Positions 21,483-32,700 of a DNA stretch of 64,000 nt are shown piece by piece; positions within the stretch are counted from its first letter, which is position 1, and each line of letters starts with the position of its first letter. The DNA is taken from positions 62,001 through 126,000 of the forward strand of contig JAECUM010001904.1 of NCBI GenBank assembly GCA_016617855.1. The letters run 5' to 3'. Source of the stretch: Megalonaias nervosa (taxonomy: Eukaryota; Mollusca; Bivalvia; Unionida; Unionidae). The position numbers and the translations under genes are program-made. The notes under the pieces are model-generated. The model saw only the letters and a program-made list of their open reading frames with translations, ran no database searches and was not told the DNA's origin.

Positions 21483-22525
21483 ATGGACAAACGTCAACAA
21501 AGAATCGAATTGCTAAAGACATTTGTTAAAACTGGAGCTACTTTTAAGAAAAAAGTAGAAGAAGCTCGCCAAAGGCAGGTTAAAGCAGAAGAAGCAACCT
21601 GTTACTGAAACGCTAATTGGCAAACAGCCAGAAGTGTCAACAATACCTGCAGAAGAACTAAAAAAATACAAGAAAAAGGTTTGTTATGTTTACTCGGAGA
21701 AAAACGAAAAGAAGAAACCAGAAAAATTGTAACTGAACTTGTAAGAAATATTGCTGATCCCGTTGCATGACAGGTTGAATTTGACAGGTTAATGAACAAT
21801 CCTCTTGCACTTCAACATGCGATAGCAAGAATGACAGTTAATCCAGCTGAGTTAAAGAAAATGATAAAAGATGTGTCAGAGCAACAAAAAATGATACAAG
21901 AAAGTGTGATAAAAATAATGCCTATTAAAGAAAGTATAAGATTTTACAGAAAACAAGCTGGGGGAAAAACTAGATGATGATGAGTATAATGAATTTATTA
22001 AAAAATATTTGTCAAAAGAAAATCTAAACGATCTTAACTACATTAGAAAATGGCCCGAAGATAATTACCAAAAAATGATAGGTATTTTAGAAACAGTAAA
22101 TGATGAATTTGTGAGAGCTGATGAAGAAATTAAAAATGCCAAAGAAGAAGAAGAAATAATGCCTCTATTAGATACAATAAGAGACGGAATTATTGCTGAG
22201 ACTTTGTATAAAACAGCACACCAGCACAGAACTAGAGAACAAGATTATTGTAAAGGTTGGACTTTCAAAAGATTATTCGATCAGCATGATCGTAATCGAG
22301 ATATAAAATTACCAGACAAAATAGAAAAAAACTGGATCTGACGTTAAAGTTTTTACATCAAACGCAGATATAGTTGATAGGCTACTGCTGTTAACATTGT
22401 CCAAGGAAGCAGGTAATTAAAGCACTGAAATCGACAACGAAATTATTGACATACTAGATCGTCTTAGATCGAGCAGATTACTAACATCGTCGTAGTACGA
22501 AATTTTGCATGGCGATCTTATATAA
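21483..22525 (+). pseudogene. Charged coiled-coil protein (copy B)
   Basis: The start MDKRQQRIELLKTF precedes Lys/Glu/Gln-rich segments, IADPVA, a block ESIRFYRKQAG, and a C-terminal half with NDLNYIRKWPEDNYQKMI and a conserved DTIRDGIIAETLY shared with copies A and C (RNGIIAEL, RNSIIASV). The last conserved block is LHGDLI. Its stop overlaps the penton start (TAATG). It has several frameshifts and stops in the N-terminal half, with open stretches at 21792-21977 and 22009-22341. Possible scaffold or internal protein; function unknown. Confidence 0.6.
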
Positions 22526-23270
22526 TGTCGACAACTTTGTTACTTGATTCCTCACAGACAACGAGTGACAGCGCAAACTTTTTCGTCTACTACAATCCGC
22601 CAATAACACTAGATAGTAGACAGTACGAAATTAGATTAATTTCTGCTACAGTATGGCACTCAATGCCAAACGTGAAAAAAGGTTTTAACGATGACTTTAC
22701 ATTTAAGTCTGGGGCAACGACTTCGTCGAAAGCAGTCAAAATACCACAATGAGCATATAACGTGACCGATATTAATACAACGATAAAGAGTTGATCGACA
22801 GCTTTGGTGTTGCGGAAAATTTTGAGCTTGTTCCAAACTATATTACGCTACGAGCTAGAATTACAATAAAAAATAATCTGATAGTCGATTTCTCCCCAGC
22901 GACTAGTATTGCATCGCTGTTAGGCTTTAAGAACCAGCAGTACGGCAGTGTTACAGAACAAAGAGTATCATATGACGGTGACCTGCCAGTGAACATAACT
23001 GACGTAAACACAATATTGACTAATTGTTCTATCGCATAGGGGTCCTACTCAGCTAGAGGTAGCCAGGGTCGAACAATCTACAGTTTTTCACCTGATGTCC
23101 CACCAGGCTCATTAATGCAAGTTACTCCTCGACAAATAATATCTTATCCAATTACTCCTGAAAATTAAATAACAAGTATAACAATGCAACTAACGGACCA
23201 GTCGGATAGACAGTTGGATTTGAATAACAAGATTGTTACTTATTACTTACACCTACGCGCGGCGACTTAG
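22525..23270 (+). pseudogene. Penton-like minor capsid protein (copy B)
   Basis: The start is MSTTLLLDSSQTTSDSANF, with WHSMPNV, KIPQ and YNVTDIN, NFELVPNY, LPVNITDVN and YSFSPDVPPGS in the family order. The C-terminus, LHLRAAT, is longer than the broken one of copy A. A TGA at 22750-22752 replaces a glycine codon, a base is lost near 22790, and further stops occur at 23037 and in the ITPEN segment. It follows the coiled-coil gene with a one-base overlap and precedes the pVI-like gene by 39 bp, consistent with a capsid gene block. Confidence 0.75.
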
Positions 23271-23309
23271 TCGCTGTAGATTTTTGTACAAACTTCTTGA
23301 TATAATAAA

Positions 23310-23680
23310 ATGAGACAGCGAAAGAAAGTTTACAGAAGAAAAGTCGTTGGAGGATTTTTTGGAAATATATTTACAAAAATTATTAAAAATGTTCCAGGAA
23401 TTGCACGCAAAGTAGCACCAATTGCACTTGATGCAGGTAAAGCTTTTGCTATCACAGCTGGTACTGCATTAGGACAAAAAGTTGCTGAAAAAATTAAAGG
23501 CGATCCACAACGTGAATTGCCGACTGTCGCAGATATTAAGCAAGTAATATCAGATATTGCACCGACAGCAGAAACAGAACGGGCTATGATAGCTACCACA
23601 AAAAAGTATTATCACCAAGCGGCTAAAATGTAGTACGTAAACATGTAGCGAAAACAAGAATAACACCTGCTGCATTTTAG
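23310..23680 (+). pseudogene. pVI-like protein (copy B)
   Basis: The gene starts MRQRKKVYRRK, followed by VVGGF (possible maturation cleavage site after Gly-Gly), an amphipathic helix (GNIFTKIIKNVPGIARKV), an Ala-rich stretch and an ISDIAPTAETERAM block shared with copy A. The frame is open for 107 residues. Near 23600 it slips relative to copy A, and the ancestral tail appears to end at 23680. The function is inferred as membrane-active or capsid-linking by analogy with adenovirus pVI. A GATATAATAAAATG box precedes the start. Confidence 0.6.
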
Positions 23681-23708
23681 TTTCAGTTTTGTGTGGTAAA
23701 ATAGAATA

Positions 23709-25240
23709 ATGTCAGTCAAAAATTATCTCGATCTTGCCGAAGAACATGATACGGACGACATAGTGACAGAATTTGAGTACATTGAATACCTATATGAAAA
23801 CTCAAACGAACCAAATAAAGCTGGTGCCAGAACCTTTACTACACGTGACGAGGACATGTTCCTGTTACCTCACCAGGCAGTTTTAGAAGTGCGTGGTCAG
23901 TTATTAACTGCAGCAGGCGGTAATATTTCAGCTGGTACAGAAATTGCACTTGTCAATAACGGCTGGAGTTTATTTCAAAGCGCACGGTATCAACTTGCCA
24001 ATCAAAACGTGGAAGATATTTCAATGCATTTGCCGTTAGCGAGGATAATACTTAATATCGTCTCATTTAATGACGATTATTCGAGATCAGTGGCCACAAA
24101 TATGATGTGGTTTAAGGACGCCGGAATTGGAACAACTGCTTCAGGCGAGTTTATTTCAAGAGGTGCTCTTACACACGGTGCTGACGCCGCTGCAGACCTT
24201 GAAATTGTTAGAAATGTTCTTATAGCAAATGCTGCAAAATTTTATATTAATCCACCAGCTGGAGCTGCGGATGCAAATGCTGTGAGAATCTCGCTGACAA
24301 AAGCTTGTAATAATCTTAGTATAACACCACCAGGTGCAGCCGCAGATGCAGTAGCTATGCTAGATTTAATCAATGGCCTTATTACAATTAACAGAAGATG
24401 TAACGAAGGATACGCCAGACGAAAAGCATTTGCTGCAGAATCTCGCCAAATAACAATGTTGCTTCCGCTAAGCACAATATTTGGATTTTGCCGTGATTAC
24501 AACAACTTATTTCGAGGACTAAAACATACGCTTATTTTAGAACGAGCGAACCAAACCTATTGTATAAAGCATGCCGATGAAGCAGCTGAAGGTCAGTTTG
24601 CCATTACAAGATTAACTCTGTGGATGCCACGAGTTGTTCCGTCTGTAGCTAAAATGATCGAACTCGAATCAATATTGACTAATTATACGGAAAAGATATA
24701 TTTCCAGCAGAACAGAATTTATAAAACAGCTATTCCTAGAGTAATCGATTACACATGGCGTTTTACAACTACGTCAAACGAACAATTACCTTGACATTTT
24801 TTCGTAGTATTTCAACGACAGGCACGCTGCAATGACCAAGAAATGAACAATTCCGTATTTGATAGCCCAGATGTCAGATGAATTTTTGTTAGAATAAATT
24901 CTAGGCAATCTCCAGACGTGCAATCGAATGCAGTGTTGCTGATGATGCTACTAAAAATATATCTTGGCCGTATATGTACCTTATGGAGGCTATGCAGAAA
25001 TATCAAGACGCAGACAGTGGATCTCAGATATCAATATAAGAATTTCGATCAATATATCCTATCTTCTATTTTGACGTTTCGAAGCATTCCGAGCAAGCTA
25101 TCAGATCGACTGCTGATGTCGAAGTCACTTGAACGCTTGTTGCGCTGCCAGCTGAACAATACAACGTATATGCACTAGTTGTTAGTGATCGATTTTTGAT
25201 AATTGATGCGCCTAAAGGAAAAAGGACAATACAAGTATAA
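23709..25240 (+). pseudogene. Major capsid protein (copy B)
   Basis: This is the longest surviving capsid frame: 361 residues open from MSVKNYLDLAEEHDTDD to SNEQLP, then stops. The early blocks FLLPHQAVLEVRGQL and ARYQLANQNVEDIS are highly conserved with copies A and C. The Ala-rich insert lies at residues 150-235 and the block SRQITMLLPLSTIFGFCRDY near 255. The remaining C-terminal 150 codons to 25240 (YMYLMEAMQKYQD, PIFYFDVSKHSEQ, VYALVVSDR) survive with frameshifts and nonsense changes. It is called double jelly-roll major capsid by size, position and shared synteny with Polintons. Confidence 0.82.
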
Positions 25241-25262
25241 TTTGTGTGACAATCTTGGTATA

Positions 25263-25480
25263 ATGAAAACAGAATACACAACCAGAGAAATACACCTATC
25301 TCCAGGTCAAATTAAAAAGTTGCCAGCGGCGGATTTCTCGGACCAGCATTTTCTGTAATAATACCCAAACTATTGCCTGTGTTAGGGACCCTGTGGCTAG
25401 CTGCTGCTTCTGGGGCCGTATCAGGAGCGACGAAAAAAGCTATATCCGGCAATGGTATCAAACGAATCTATCGGCGGTGA
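25263..25480 (+). pseudogene. Small amphipathic virion-type protein (copy B, internally deleted)
   Basis: The N-terminus MKTEYTTREIHLSPGQIKKL is joined directly to the glycine-rich C-terminal half (GGFLGPAFSVIIPKLLPVLG and on). Against copies A and C the lysine-rich middle of about 60 codons is missing. The join is also out of frame. It sits between the major capsid and pX-like genes. Confidence 0.6.
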
Positions 25481-25517
25481 CATAGTCACTCAGTTTTATG
25501 TAACAATAAGAAATAAA

Positions 25518-25700
25518 ATGCCAGCTAAAAAATCGTCACCGACTAAAAACAAAACAAAAACAAGGCGTCCACAACGTCGAACAAAACAGGGAGGAATCGT
25601 TCCTTTTGCTCCAATTTTAGCAGGGTTAGCAGGCAGTCTGATTCCAAATCTGTTAGGGATAGGACGTGGGTTAGCACTACCAGGTACCAGACGCTTTTGA
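25518..25700 (+). CDS. Basic pX-like core protein (copy B)
   Basis: This is an intact 60-residue frame: a Lys/Arg/Pro-rich N-terminal 30 residues, Gly-Gly, then the hydrophobic LAGLAGSLIPNLLGIGRG block and a basic end. The upstream ATG at 25452 is rejected because the homologues start near MPAKK and an AT-rich box precedes 25518. The dual basic/hydrophobic build suggests DNA condensation or membrane activity in the particle (inference). Its stop overlaps the degraded protease start. Confidence 0.6.
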   Translation: MPAKKSSPTKNKTKTRRPQRRTKQGGIVPFAPILAGLAGSLIPNLLGIGRGLALPGTRRF

Positions 25701-26104
25701 GTAATTTTGATTTCATTGAAAAATTGAATGACATTGTCGGATTTCGTGGAGTATATTCTAAAGACGAATTAGTTAATGTGTCAGCAGGTGGTTCGTGTGT
25801 AGTCAACACACAAGACTTCAATGACGGATCTGGCACACATTGGGTAGCTATTTACGATAACAATTATTTTGATTCGTTCGGACTTCCTCTGAGTGATCTT
25901 ATAAAATAATATATTTTTCAGAAATTTGAAAAATTATGTTATTCGTCTAATCACCTACAGCCAATTGGGACAACCGCTTGTGGTTATTATTGTATTATGT
26001 TTGTTCAGCAGATGTCCCAGTCCATTGATTTTTTAAAGTTTATTTTACAGTTTGACAAACAACCTTCTTACGCCAATGATGGGATTGCAATTAATTTTGT
26101 GTAG
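25697..26104 (+). pseudogene. Adenain-like maturation protease (copy B)
   Basis: Catalytic elements are easy to read: histidine in GTHWVA (about 25840), the acidic DSFG segment about 14 residues later, and cysteine in TTACGYYC (about 25985). This is the spacing and order of adenovirus-type C5 proteases, though at about 135 codons it is shorter than the roughly 200 usual there. A TAA at 25906-25908 separates the acid from the cysteine, with the frame otherwise kept. The ATG used in copies A and C is absent, and the first homologous codon is TTG. Its substrate would be the capsid precursors, such as the pVI-like protein. Confidence 0.88.
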
Positions 26105-26115
26105 CAATCAAGTAT

Positions 26116-26288
26116 ATGACAACATATTACCTCAAATGTAAAACTAAAACAGAGACCAGTAATGAGACAACAGAAAAAACAAGAAATAATAGAGTAGTAA
26201 TAAAGAGTGTTTGTGCTGTTTGTTGAAGAAAAAAAAGTATGTTTCTAAAATCAGTAACTGGTGACAAAGTTATTTTGATCGACCATAA
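26116..26288 (+). pseudogene. Zinc-ribbon protein (copy B)
   Basis: The start MTTYYLKC has the first cysteine of the first knuckle replaced by tyrosine. CAVC is kept and followed directly by TGA (26224-26226). The normal end seen in copies A and C (acidic EIILVDD) has been replaced by unrelated sequence at the foldback insert. Broken. Confidence 0.55.
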
Positions 26289-26698
26289 ATCGTTTGTGAA
26301 TTTGTCTTTTCTGTCCAATTTCCTATCTTTTGAGGGTCCAAATCCGAGGGGGTTAACGGGAATTTAACATAGGAATTTTCAAAAATCAATTTTTGGCTGG
26401 TTTTGGACTGGATTCTGGTTGATATTTTGCTTAAAATCTCTGAAAAAGTGTGCAAAAAACCAGTCCAAAACCAGGAAAATAATGATTTTTCAATTTTCTT
26501 ATGTTAAATTCCAGTTAACCTCCTCAGGGTTTGACCCGTAAAAAATGAGAAATCGGACCAGTTTTCTCTGATTTTTTCGACCATTTTACCTCCCAAAACA
26601 GGCCAGAAAACGGTAAAAAACAGCATTTTTCATAAAAAAAAAATATTTCAGATCTTATAATAATTAGAAACATTTTGTATGACGATTAATAAAATAAG
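26289..26698. repeat. Foldback insert between zinc-ribbon and phospholipase-like genes
   Basis: This non-coding interval is absent from copies A and C. It carries arms at 26351-26411 and 26460-26520 that are imperfect reverse complements (outer GGTTAAC..., inner TTTTGGACTGG / CCAGTCCAAAA). The spacer is about 48 bp. A miniature foldback-type element is likely; no target duplication was established. Confidence 0.6.
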
Positions 26699-27205
26699 AT
26701 GAAATGTAACTGTGATTGTGATAGAGATCTTTGCATAGAACAAGATAAAATCGTTACATACTGTCAACGTTGCAGTCGCCGTGAAATAATTGGCAGCGGA
26801 ATCGATATCCACAAAATTATTGGAAAATTACCGAGTCGAGGTTTCACATTGGCATTTCACAGGTACACAGGATCTTATAATCCATTAGACAAGCAACTGG
26901 ACAAAAACGATAATCCTCTACCTGGGCTGAAGCCTTATGATCATGCTGATGCAATAGCAATGCGTCATGATATCTGTTATCGGGATAATGAGTAAGATAA
27001 ACCTGGCTGTGACAAAATCATGCTAGATGAACTTAGTGACCTGAAACCGGTAAATATGCGAGAACGTATTGATCGAAAGCTGGTGCAGGGGATAATTGGT
27101 GCTAAATATAAGTTAGGCCTTGGAAAGCTTGCACTTGGAAAAGAGAATTGTATGATGATCTGGAAGCGGAGACGCTTGCGTCTCAATTACACAAACCTAA
27201 ATTAA
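26699..27205 (+). pseudogene. Phospholipase A2-like module (copy B)
   Basis: The N-terminus is cysteine-rich (MKCNCDCDRDLC). The calcium-loop-like motif is YTGSYNPLDKQL, where the second glycine of the usual GPG is not kept. The catalytic block is DAIAMRHDICYRD. A TAA at 26993-26995 follows two residues later, after which the same frame reopens through MLDELSDLKPVNMRERID and GAKYKLGLG. Just after that the frame slips relative to the integrase start. Homologous to viral VP1-type phospholipases by motif; the role in entry is inference. The order phospholipase then integrase is common to B and C. Confidence 0.7.
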
Positions 27206-28081
27206 AAAGTTTCCACGACGTAAGGTTGTCGCAAATGCTGTAGATGATATCTGGGCGATATATATCGTAGATGTCTCAAATCTTGCTCAGTTTAATGTTG
27301 GCGCCGATGGAGCTCCAAAAAAGTCTCTTTTTAACGTTATAGACATTTCTAGTAAGTACGCGATTAGTGTACCCGTTTCAGATTAACAGGGACATCAATA
27401 ACTGATGCGCTAGCGCAAATATTAACAAGCACAGAAAGAAAACCAAATAAAATTTGGACCGATCACGGAGCGGAGATTTTCAATAAAAATTTTGAGCAGT
27501 TTTTGGAGCAAAATAACATCAAAAAGTACATCACTGGAAATGAAGGGAAAGGCGTTGTCGTCGAGCGATTTAATCGTACACTGAGCGAACTTCTACATAA
27601 GCGCTTGACAGCTAAACACAAATAGATATATTGATGAGCTTCCACAGATAGTTGACAGATATAATAACACAAAACATAGATCAATAAAAATGTCACCAAA
27701 TGACGCAATTAAAAATCCGATATTAGCAAATGAAAACATGTACCGCAGACACAAATTTAAAGTTGGTGGTAAAGTTAGAATTTCGTTAGTGAAAAGGGTG
27801 TTCGAAAAAGGATTTACTCCAAATGGGAGCGAAGAAGTGTTTGTTATTGATAAAGTTCTTTTAACAATGCCTGTAACATATGCGTTAAAAGATAAAGCAG
27901 GGGAACCGGTAATTGGTAGTTTCTACAAACAAGAACTTCAAAAAACTGAACAAGATGTACTTGTTATCGAAAAAGCCATTAGGAAGAGCGGCAACAAAAG
28001 TCTCGTCAAGTGGAGGGAAACAGCGATAGATTTAATAGTTGGGTACCAACTCGGTCGATTTCATCGACTGCGATAAAATAA
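27206..28081 (+). pseudogene. Retroviral-type integrase with chromodomain-like tail (copy B)
   Basis: The catalytic core reads DDIWAIYIVDVSN (first Asp), IWTDHGAEIF (second Asp) and VVVERFNRT (Glu), with 33 residues between the last two, as in Polinton integrases. After the core come RYNNTKHRSI and MSPNDA, then a C-terminal region with VIEKAIRKSGNKSLVKW resembling a chromodomain. It performs strand transfer of element ends. Frameshifts occur at the start, near 27380 (after PVSD), near 27625 and near 28020. The 3' end overlaps the opposite-strand gene at 28032-28549 by 50 bp. Confidence 0.88.
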
Positions 28082-28549
28082 AGTTGTTATAAACTTCCTT
28101 GTACTTACGTTTGACAGATTTACATTTTAAAGGCTTACATAACGATGCTAGATATTGTCTACGATCATCAGAGATCGTCATTAGGTTAAATATCTTAGCA
28201 AATATGAATTCGAATTTTATATTCGTTTGTTGGCCAGCTATTTTCGTGTTAAGAAAGGTTTTATTAGCTGCCAAAACATTTGCTGCTCTGTGACAGTAAA
28301 ATTAAATTTTATTATTTTTTCGGCAATATGATACTTAACATTATATCGTCCAGTAGTCGGTCTGCTGTAATTTTTCTTGTCAACAACACCTACAATCATG
28401 TCTTCTTCATCGTCGTCATTGTTGTACAAAATATCATCTTCACAATAGAGAGCAGATTTTTCTGAGATTATGTTATATTTTGGTATAAAATTATCATCAA
28501 CTACCGTGTCGTCCGCGTATATATCAGCAAGTCGTTTCATCAGATTCAT
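28032..28549 (-). pseudogene. Hypothetical protein, tail-to-tail with integrase (copy B)
   Basis: The gene spans about 170 codons with one frame slip near 28240-28275. The N-terminus is acidic (MNLMKRLADIYADD, then a DDDEED run). The C-terminal half is basic, with ASLCKPLKCKSVKRKYKE and a final QSMKSTELVPNY. Copy C keeps the homologue at 49645-50148 in the same tail-to-tail overlap with the integrase. No family recognised. It shares a short divergent start region with the next gene. Confidence 0.5.
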
Positions 28550-28587
28550 ATTATAATATATTTTTATCTAATTTATATAATAACAGG
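28550..28587. promoter_or_regulatory. Short divergent start region
   Basis: 38 bp, nearly all A/T (TATTATAATATATTTTTATC and on), between two outward-facing start codons. The same pair of genes is similarly arranged in copy C (49607-49644). Confidence 0.4.
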
Positions 28588-28869
28588 ATGACTGACGAAA
28601 TAAAGTATCATCAGAGGGTTACTATATTAAATTACGGGGAATTAGCTGAGGCAGTGCGAAAATGCTTGTCGGGTTACAGTTCTTATTATGTTCACGTTAA
28701 TGCCATGCAAGGCGAATCTAACAAAATTCTGCTGACAGCGGTAGAAAAAAATAAACTGAATAACAGGGCAGTAATGACGCTGAAACTTAACAAAAATGAT
28801 GTTCTAATGTTTGCTCACAACTGTCTTACCAAAACTGAGGTAGAAAATATAACTGATCGTCATATCTAA
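28588..28869 (+). CDS. Conserved 93-residue protein of unknown function (copy B)
   Basis: This frame is intact, of the same length and open in copy C (49325-49606), with blocks (E)IKYHQR, ELAEA(V/I)R, LTA(V/A)EK and HNCLT held in common. The pattern of alternating charged and hydrophobic residues suggests a small soluble alpha/beta protein. Survival in two diverged copies where most neighbours are broken could mean chance, small size, or selection for longer. Position between integrase and polymerase. No family recognised. Confidence 0.6.
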   Translation: MTDEIKYHQRVTILNYGELAEAVRKCLSGYSSYYVHVNAMQGESNKILLTAVEKNKLNNRAVMTLKLNKNDVLMFAHNCLTKTEVENITDRHI

Positions 28870-29644
28870 AGATGATTCTGTTAAATGTTGACATTGACGT
28901 TGTCGACTTAGTTACCCCGTCTGCTACAAATTTTATTGCAACTGGATTTATCTTATAGTATCTGGCAGCAGCTGAGATTGAAGGAAATTTTAATTCCTCA
29001 TCTGTTTCGGTATTTACTGAAATTACTGGTCTAGCAGATCTAGCACCACCAGCACCTCCACGTCTAATATTTTCTTGAGATGTAACTAAATCTAAAGTTT
29101 CCAGACGATTGTTTTAATTTTATCAATGGTATCGACAACCAAATCATTTGATATTGGTCTGTTAAATGTCTCGTAAACAAAACAATGGCTATAATAACCA
29201 ACTCGATCAGTTAGTGTTCCTTTGACATTTACTTTGAGATATCCGCTATTTTGCAAATTACCTAATACTTTTTTTCGTTTCTCTGTGTCGAATAATTCCT
29301 TTGTCAGAGGCGTCATACAAATCAAACACAGGGTGAGGTTGAAATTAATTTTGTAAAGACCATTTTTCAATGCTTTCATCGGTAACCGCACCGTTAACAT
29401 GATATGCACGTTGTCCTGCTGGAATTTCATCACAGAATAACGTGTAAATAAAATCTTTCTTAAGCATTTCAACTCGTTCAGTATTATCTCCGATTACGCT
29501 GATCTTATAGCCGGCTGGTGTTGCTTTGCCAATCGGTTTTTGATATCTCACGTGAATCACCGACCCCAACATATTTCCCGCGTATTCGTTTAAAACAGGG
29601 TGAACGTAATAGTGTTCTTGTTCGCTTGCAAAATTCTGTGCCAT
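28826..29644 (-). pseudogene. NUMOD/HNH endonuclease-like protein (copy B)
   Basis: Blocks in order are an N-terminal segment with HYYVHPVLNEYAGNMLGSVI, a GYLKVNVKG strand as in NUMOD4-HNH proteins, SHCFVYETFN (HNH-like helix), VVDTIDKIK where the usual DHID histidine is threonine, NLDLVT-like text with SQEN, and a C-terminal NUMOD1-like LKFPSISAAARYYKIN. This architecture is typical of phage and large-virus homing endonucleases. Frameshifts near 29340 and 29112 break it. The same gene lies in copy C. Without the DHID histidine, even the parent may have been inactive. Confidence 0.65.
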
Positions 29645-29747
29645 TATACTATAAGCAATTTTGTATCTCTAATTCATTGTTCAGCTGGCGCGCAGTGAGT
29701 TATCGATCGAACAATCAATTAGATATATGATACTATATTATATAACA

Positions 29748-32700
29748 ATGCTGCAGTTACGTGATATAGTTAAAAATAGTCTTATGGGGAAACCCACACA
29801 AACAGCGATCGCCTTTGCTACAGGTTTCATAAAGAAATCGTACTTGTAAATTTTACTGCAACTGATCTTTATCATTTGATAGAACCAACCATAAAACTTG
29901 AACTTGAAAAACACAGCGGCTTGCGAATACTAGTGCAGTATCACGTTATATTATCAAAGCTGCTTGTAACAGACGAATCGACTGAGAATGATTTTTCAGA
30001 CTCTTATATTAACGCAAAGTCAAGAAGTGTTTTGCTTGGAACTAATAAGCGTTTCCTAGCTGAAGAAATACACCAGGAAATCTGGAAAAAGACAGAAGAA
30101 TGTATTGAACTAGGTTCGGGCTGTAAGTTTGAAATGATTTCTGAAATCTTATTTCATACAATGAAATATAACGTATTATGCTGTAGCGGCGAATATGTTG
30201 ACTTATCACAAAAAATAAAAAATAAAAATTGTTGTATAAACGTGAAGAACTACTTTGATCAAAAATGCTTTCATTGGGCTATTTTTTTCTGCGTTGTTTC
30301 CAGCAGAAAAAAAATGCTGATGGCCTTGACAAGTATCTTGCTTATGTGTCGAGATTGAATTTTATTGGTATTGACTTTCCCGTTGCAGAAAATCAAATAC
30401 CAAAGTTTGAAAAGCAAAATAATCATATTTCAGTAAATATTTTCGGACTAGATGAGCGTGGAAACGTGTATCCGAGATATATTTCAGAAAGAGCCTCTCA
30501 ATCGACAATAAACTTGCTGTTTTATAAAAATCATTACGTTTGGATAAAAAACTTTAACGGGCTCGTTGGCAGACAGTATAACAAAGACAAAAAAAGTATT
30601 TCTGTTGTCGTTGTTTGCATGGTTGCACTGATAATGAAAATGTACAGAGGCACCTACATTATTGTAATGACGTACAACGGATAACAATACCTTCTAGCGA
30701 TAATAATTTGTTACAATTTGTCGATCATAATCACAAACTAAAAATTCCTTTCGTGTTATACGTCGACTTTGAGTGTCTACTAGAGCCTGTGCTTGGAGCA
30801 GAAAATAATCCTAATCAATCTAGTACGAGAAAAATTCAAAATCATACTCCGTGCGGGGTAGCGTATAAGGTAGTGTGATGTAGTGATCCGAGTTTATCCA
30901 AACCTATTAAATTATATCGTGGTAAGGATCCGGCTGTTTGGCTTCTCAAGCAGTTGATTGACGAAGTTGATGATGTATTTATACGCTTAAAAAGAAATGT
31001 TCCAATGACAGAAGTAACAACCCAGCTGAAATCTGATCACGAAGAAGCATAATTTTGTCACATTTGTGAAAAAGCTTTTGACGTTTCTGATAATAAAAAA
31101 AGTACGTGACCATTGTCATCTAACAGGACAGTATCGTGGAGCGGCTCATGATAAATGTAATTTAAGGTTTCATGCTCCAGATTTTATTCCAGTTGTTCTC
31201 CATAATTTCAGAGGATATGACAGTCATATTATAGTAGAAGCTTTTGGCAATGATGAAATAAAGTCTCGTTTAAAACTTGATAATGTAAATAAGTGCATTC
31301 CAAATAATTTTAAAAAGTATATGTCGGTTACGCTAAGTAAGTTGCGTTTCATTGACAGCCTGCAATTTATCGCGGCATCATTGGATGAGCTAGTGAAAGG
31401 TTGTAGCGAGTTTAACAACCTACGAGATTGTTTTGGAGATAAATTTAATCTATTGACAAAAAAGGAGTGTTTCCGTAGTACCACGACAAATGGAGCAAAT
31501 TTGTTGAAATTTCTTTACCAGACAAAGCCAAATTTTATTCGCAACTAAAAATGAAAACATAACTGATAACGAGTATAAGTACGCACAAGATATTTGGAAA
31601 GAATTTAATTGCAAGACCTTTGGCAATTATCATGATTTGTACTTTGAAACTGATATATTCTTACTCGCAGACTTATTTGAAAGCTTTAGGAAAGTGAGTT
31701 ATATCAATTACGGACTTGATCCTTGTTGTTATTACTCTTGTCCCGGGTTATCTTGGGATGCTCTGTCAAAGTTTAGTAAAGTAAAGTTAGAGTTACTAAC
31801 AGACGTTGACATATTTAACTTTTTCGAGAAAGGTATTAGAGGCGGTATTAGCGTGATAACAAAAAAAGTGTTCGAAAGCAAATAACAAATACATGAGCGA
31901 ATACGATCCTGATCTTGTATCGAAGTATATCATTTATCCAGATTGCAATAATTTATATGATTATTCTATGAGTGAGTCAATGCTATTTGGCGGATTTCGT
32001 TGGATTACACCTGACCAATTTCTGGTGGAGACGGAAAAAAAGATACCTGACGATGTCTCCTACTTCGTTGAAGTTGATCTCGATTATCCTGTTTCGTTAC
32101 ATGATTAACATAACGATTATCCGTTTTGTGCGGAGTCGATGATAATAGACTATTGTTTATTATCTCAAGAACAACAAGCAATAACATCACCAAGACAAAA
32201 TTCTAAGGTTAAAAAAAACTAGTCCCAAATTTACTCGACAAGAGAAATTATGTTTTGCATTACAGAGTTTTAAAAGACGCAATAGACGCTGGTCTTGTGT
32301 TGAGAAAAGTTCATCGCGTGCTAAAATTTAATCAGTCGCCGTGGATGAGAGGTTATATTAACTCAAATACTTCTAGGAGAGCTCTAGCGAAAACTGATTT
32401 CGAGAAAAACTTCTTTAAACTTATGAACAACTCCGTATTTGTAAGATCATGGAAATATTAGAAGACGAGTAAACATCGAGCTAGTTAATGATGTCAACCG
32501 CCGAAACAAACTTGTGTCTATCAAAATATCTTTGATAACCGACATCTGTTTGCTCTCTCTGATTCCCCTCGCGATAGTACATTTCATGACGACACAAATA
32601 AAAAGGTTATTGGTAAATTTAAGGACGAAATGAAATCGAGCAACATCAAGTACTTCATTGGATTGCGTAGCAAAATGTACACCGTGTTGTTAGACAATAA

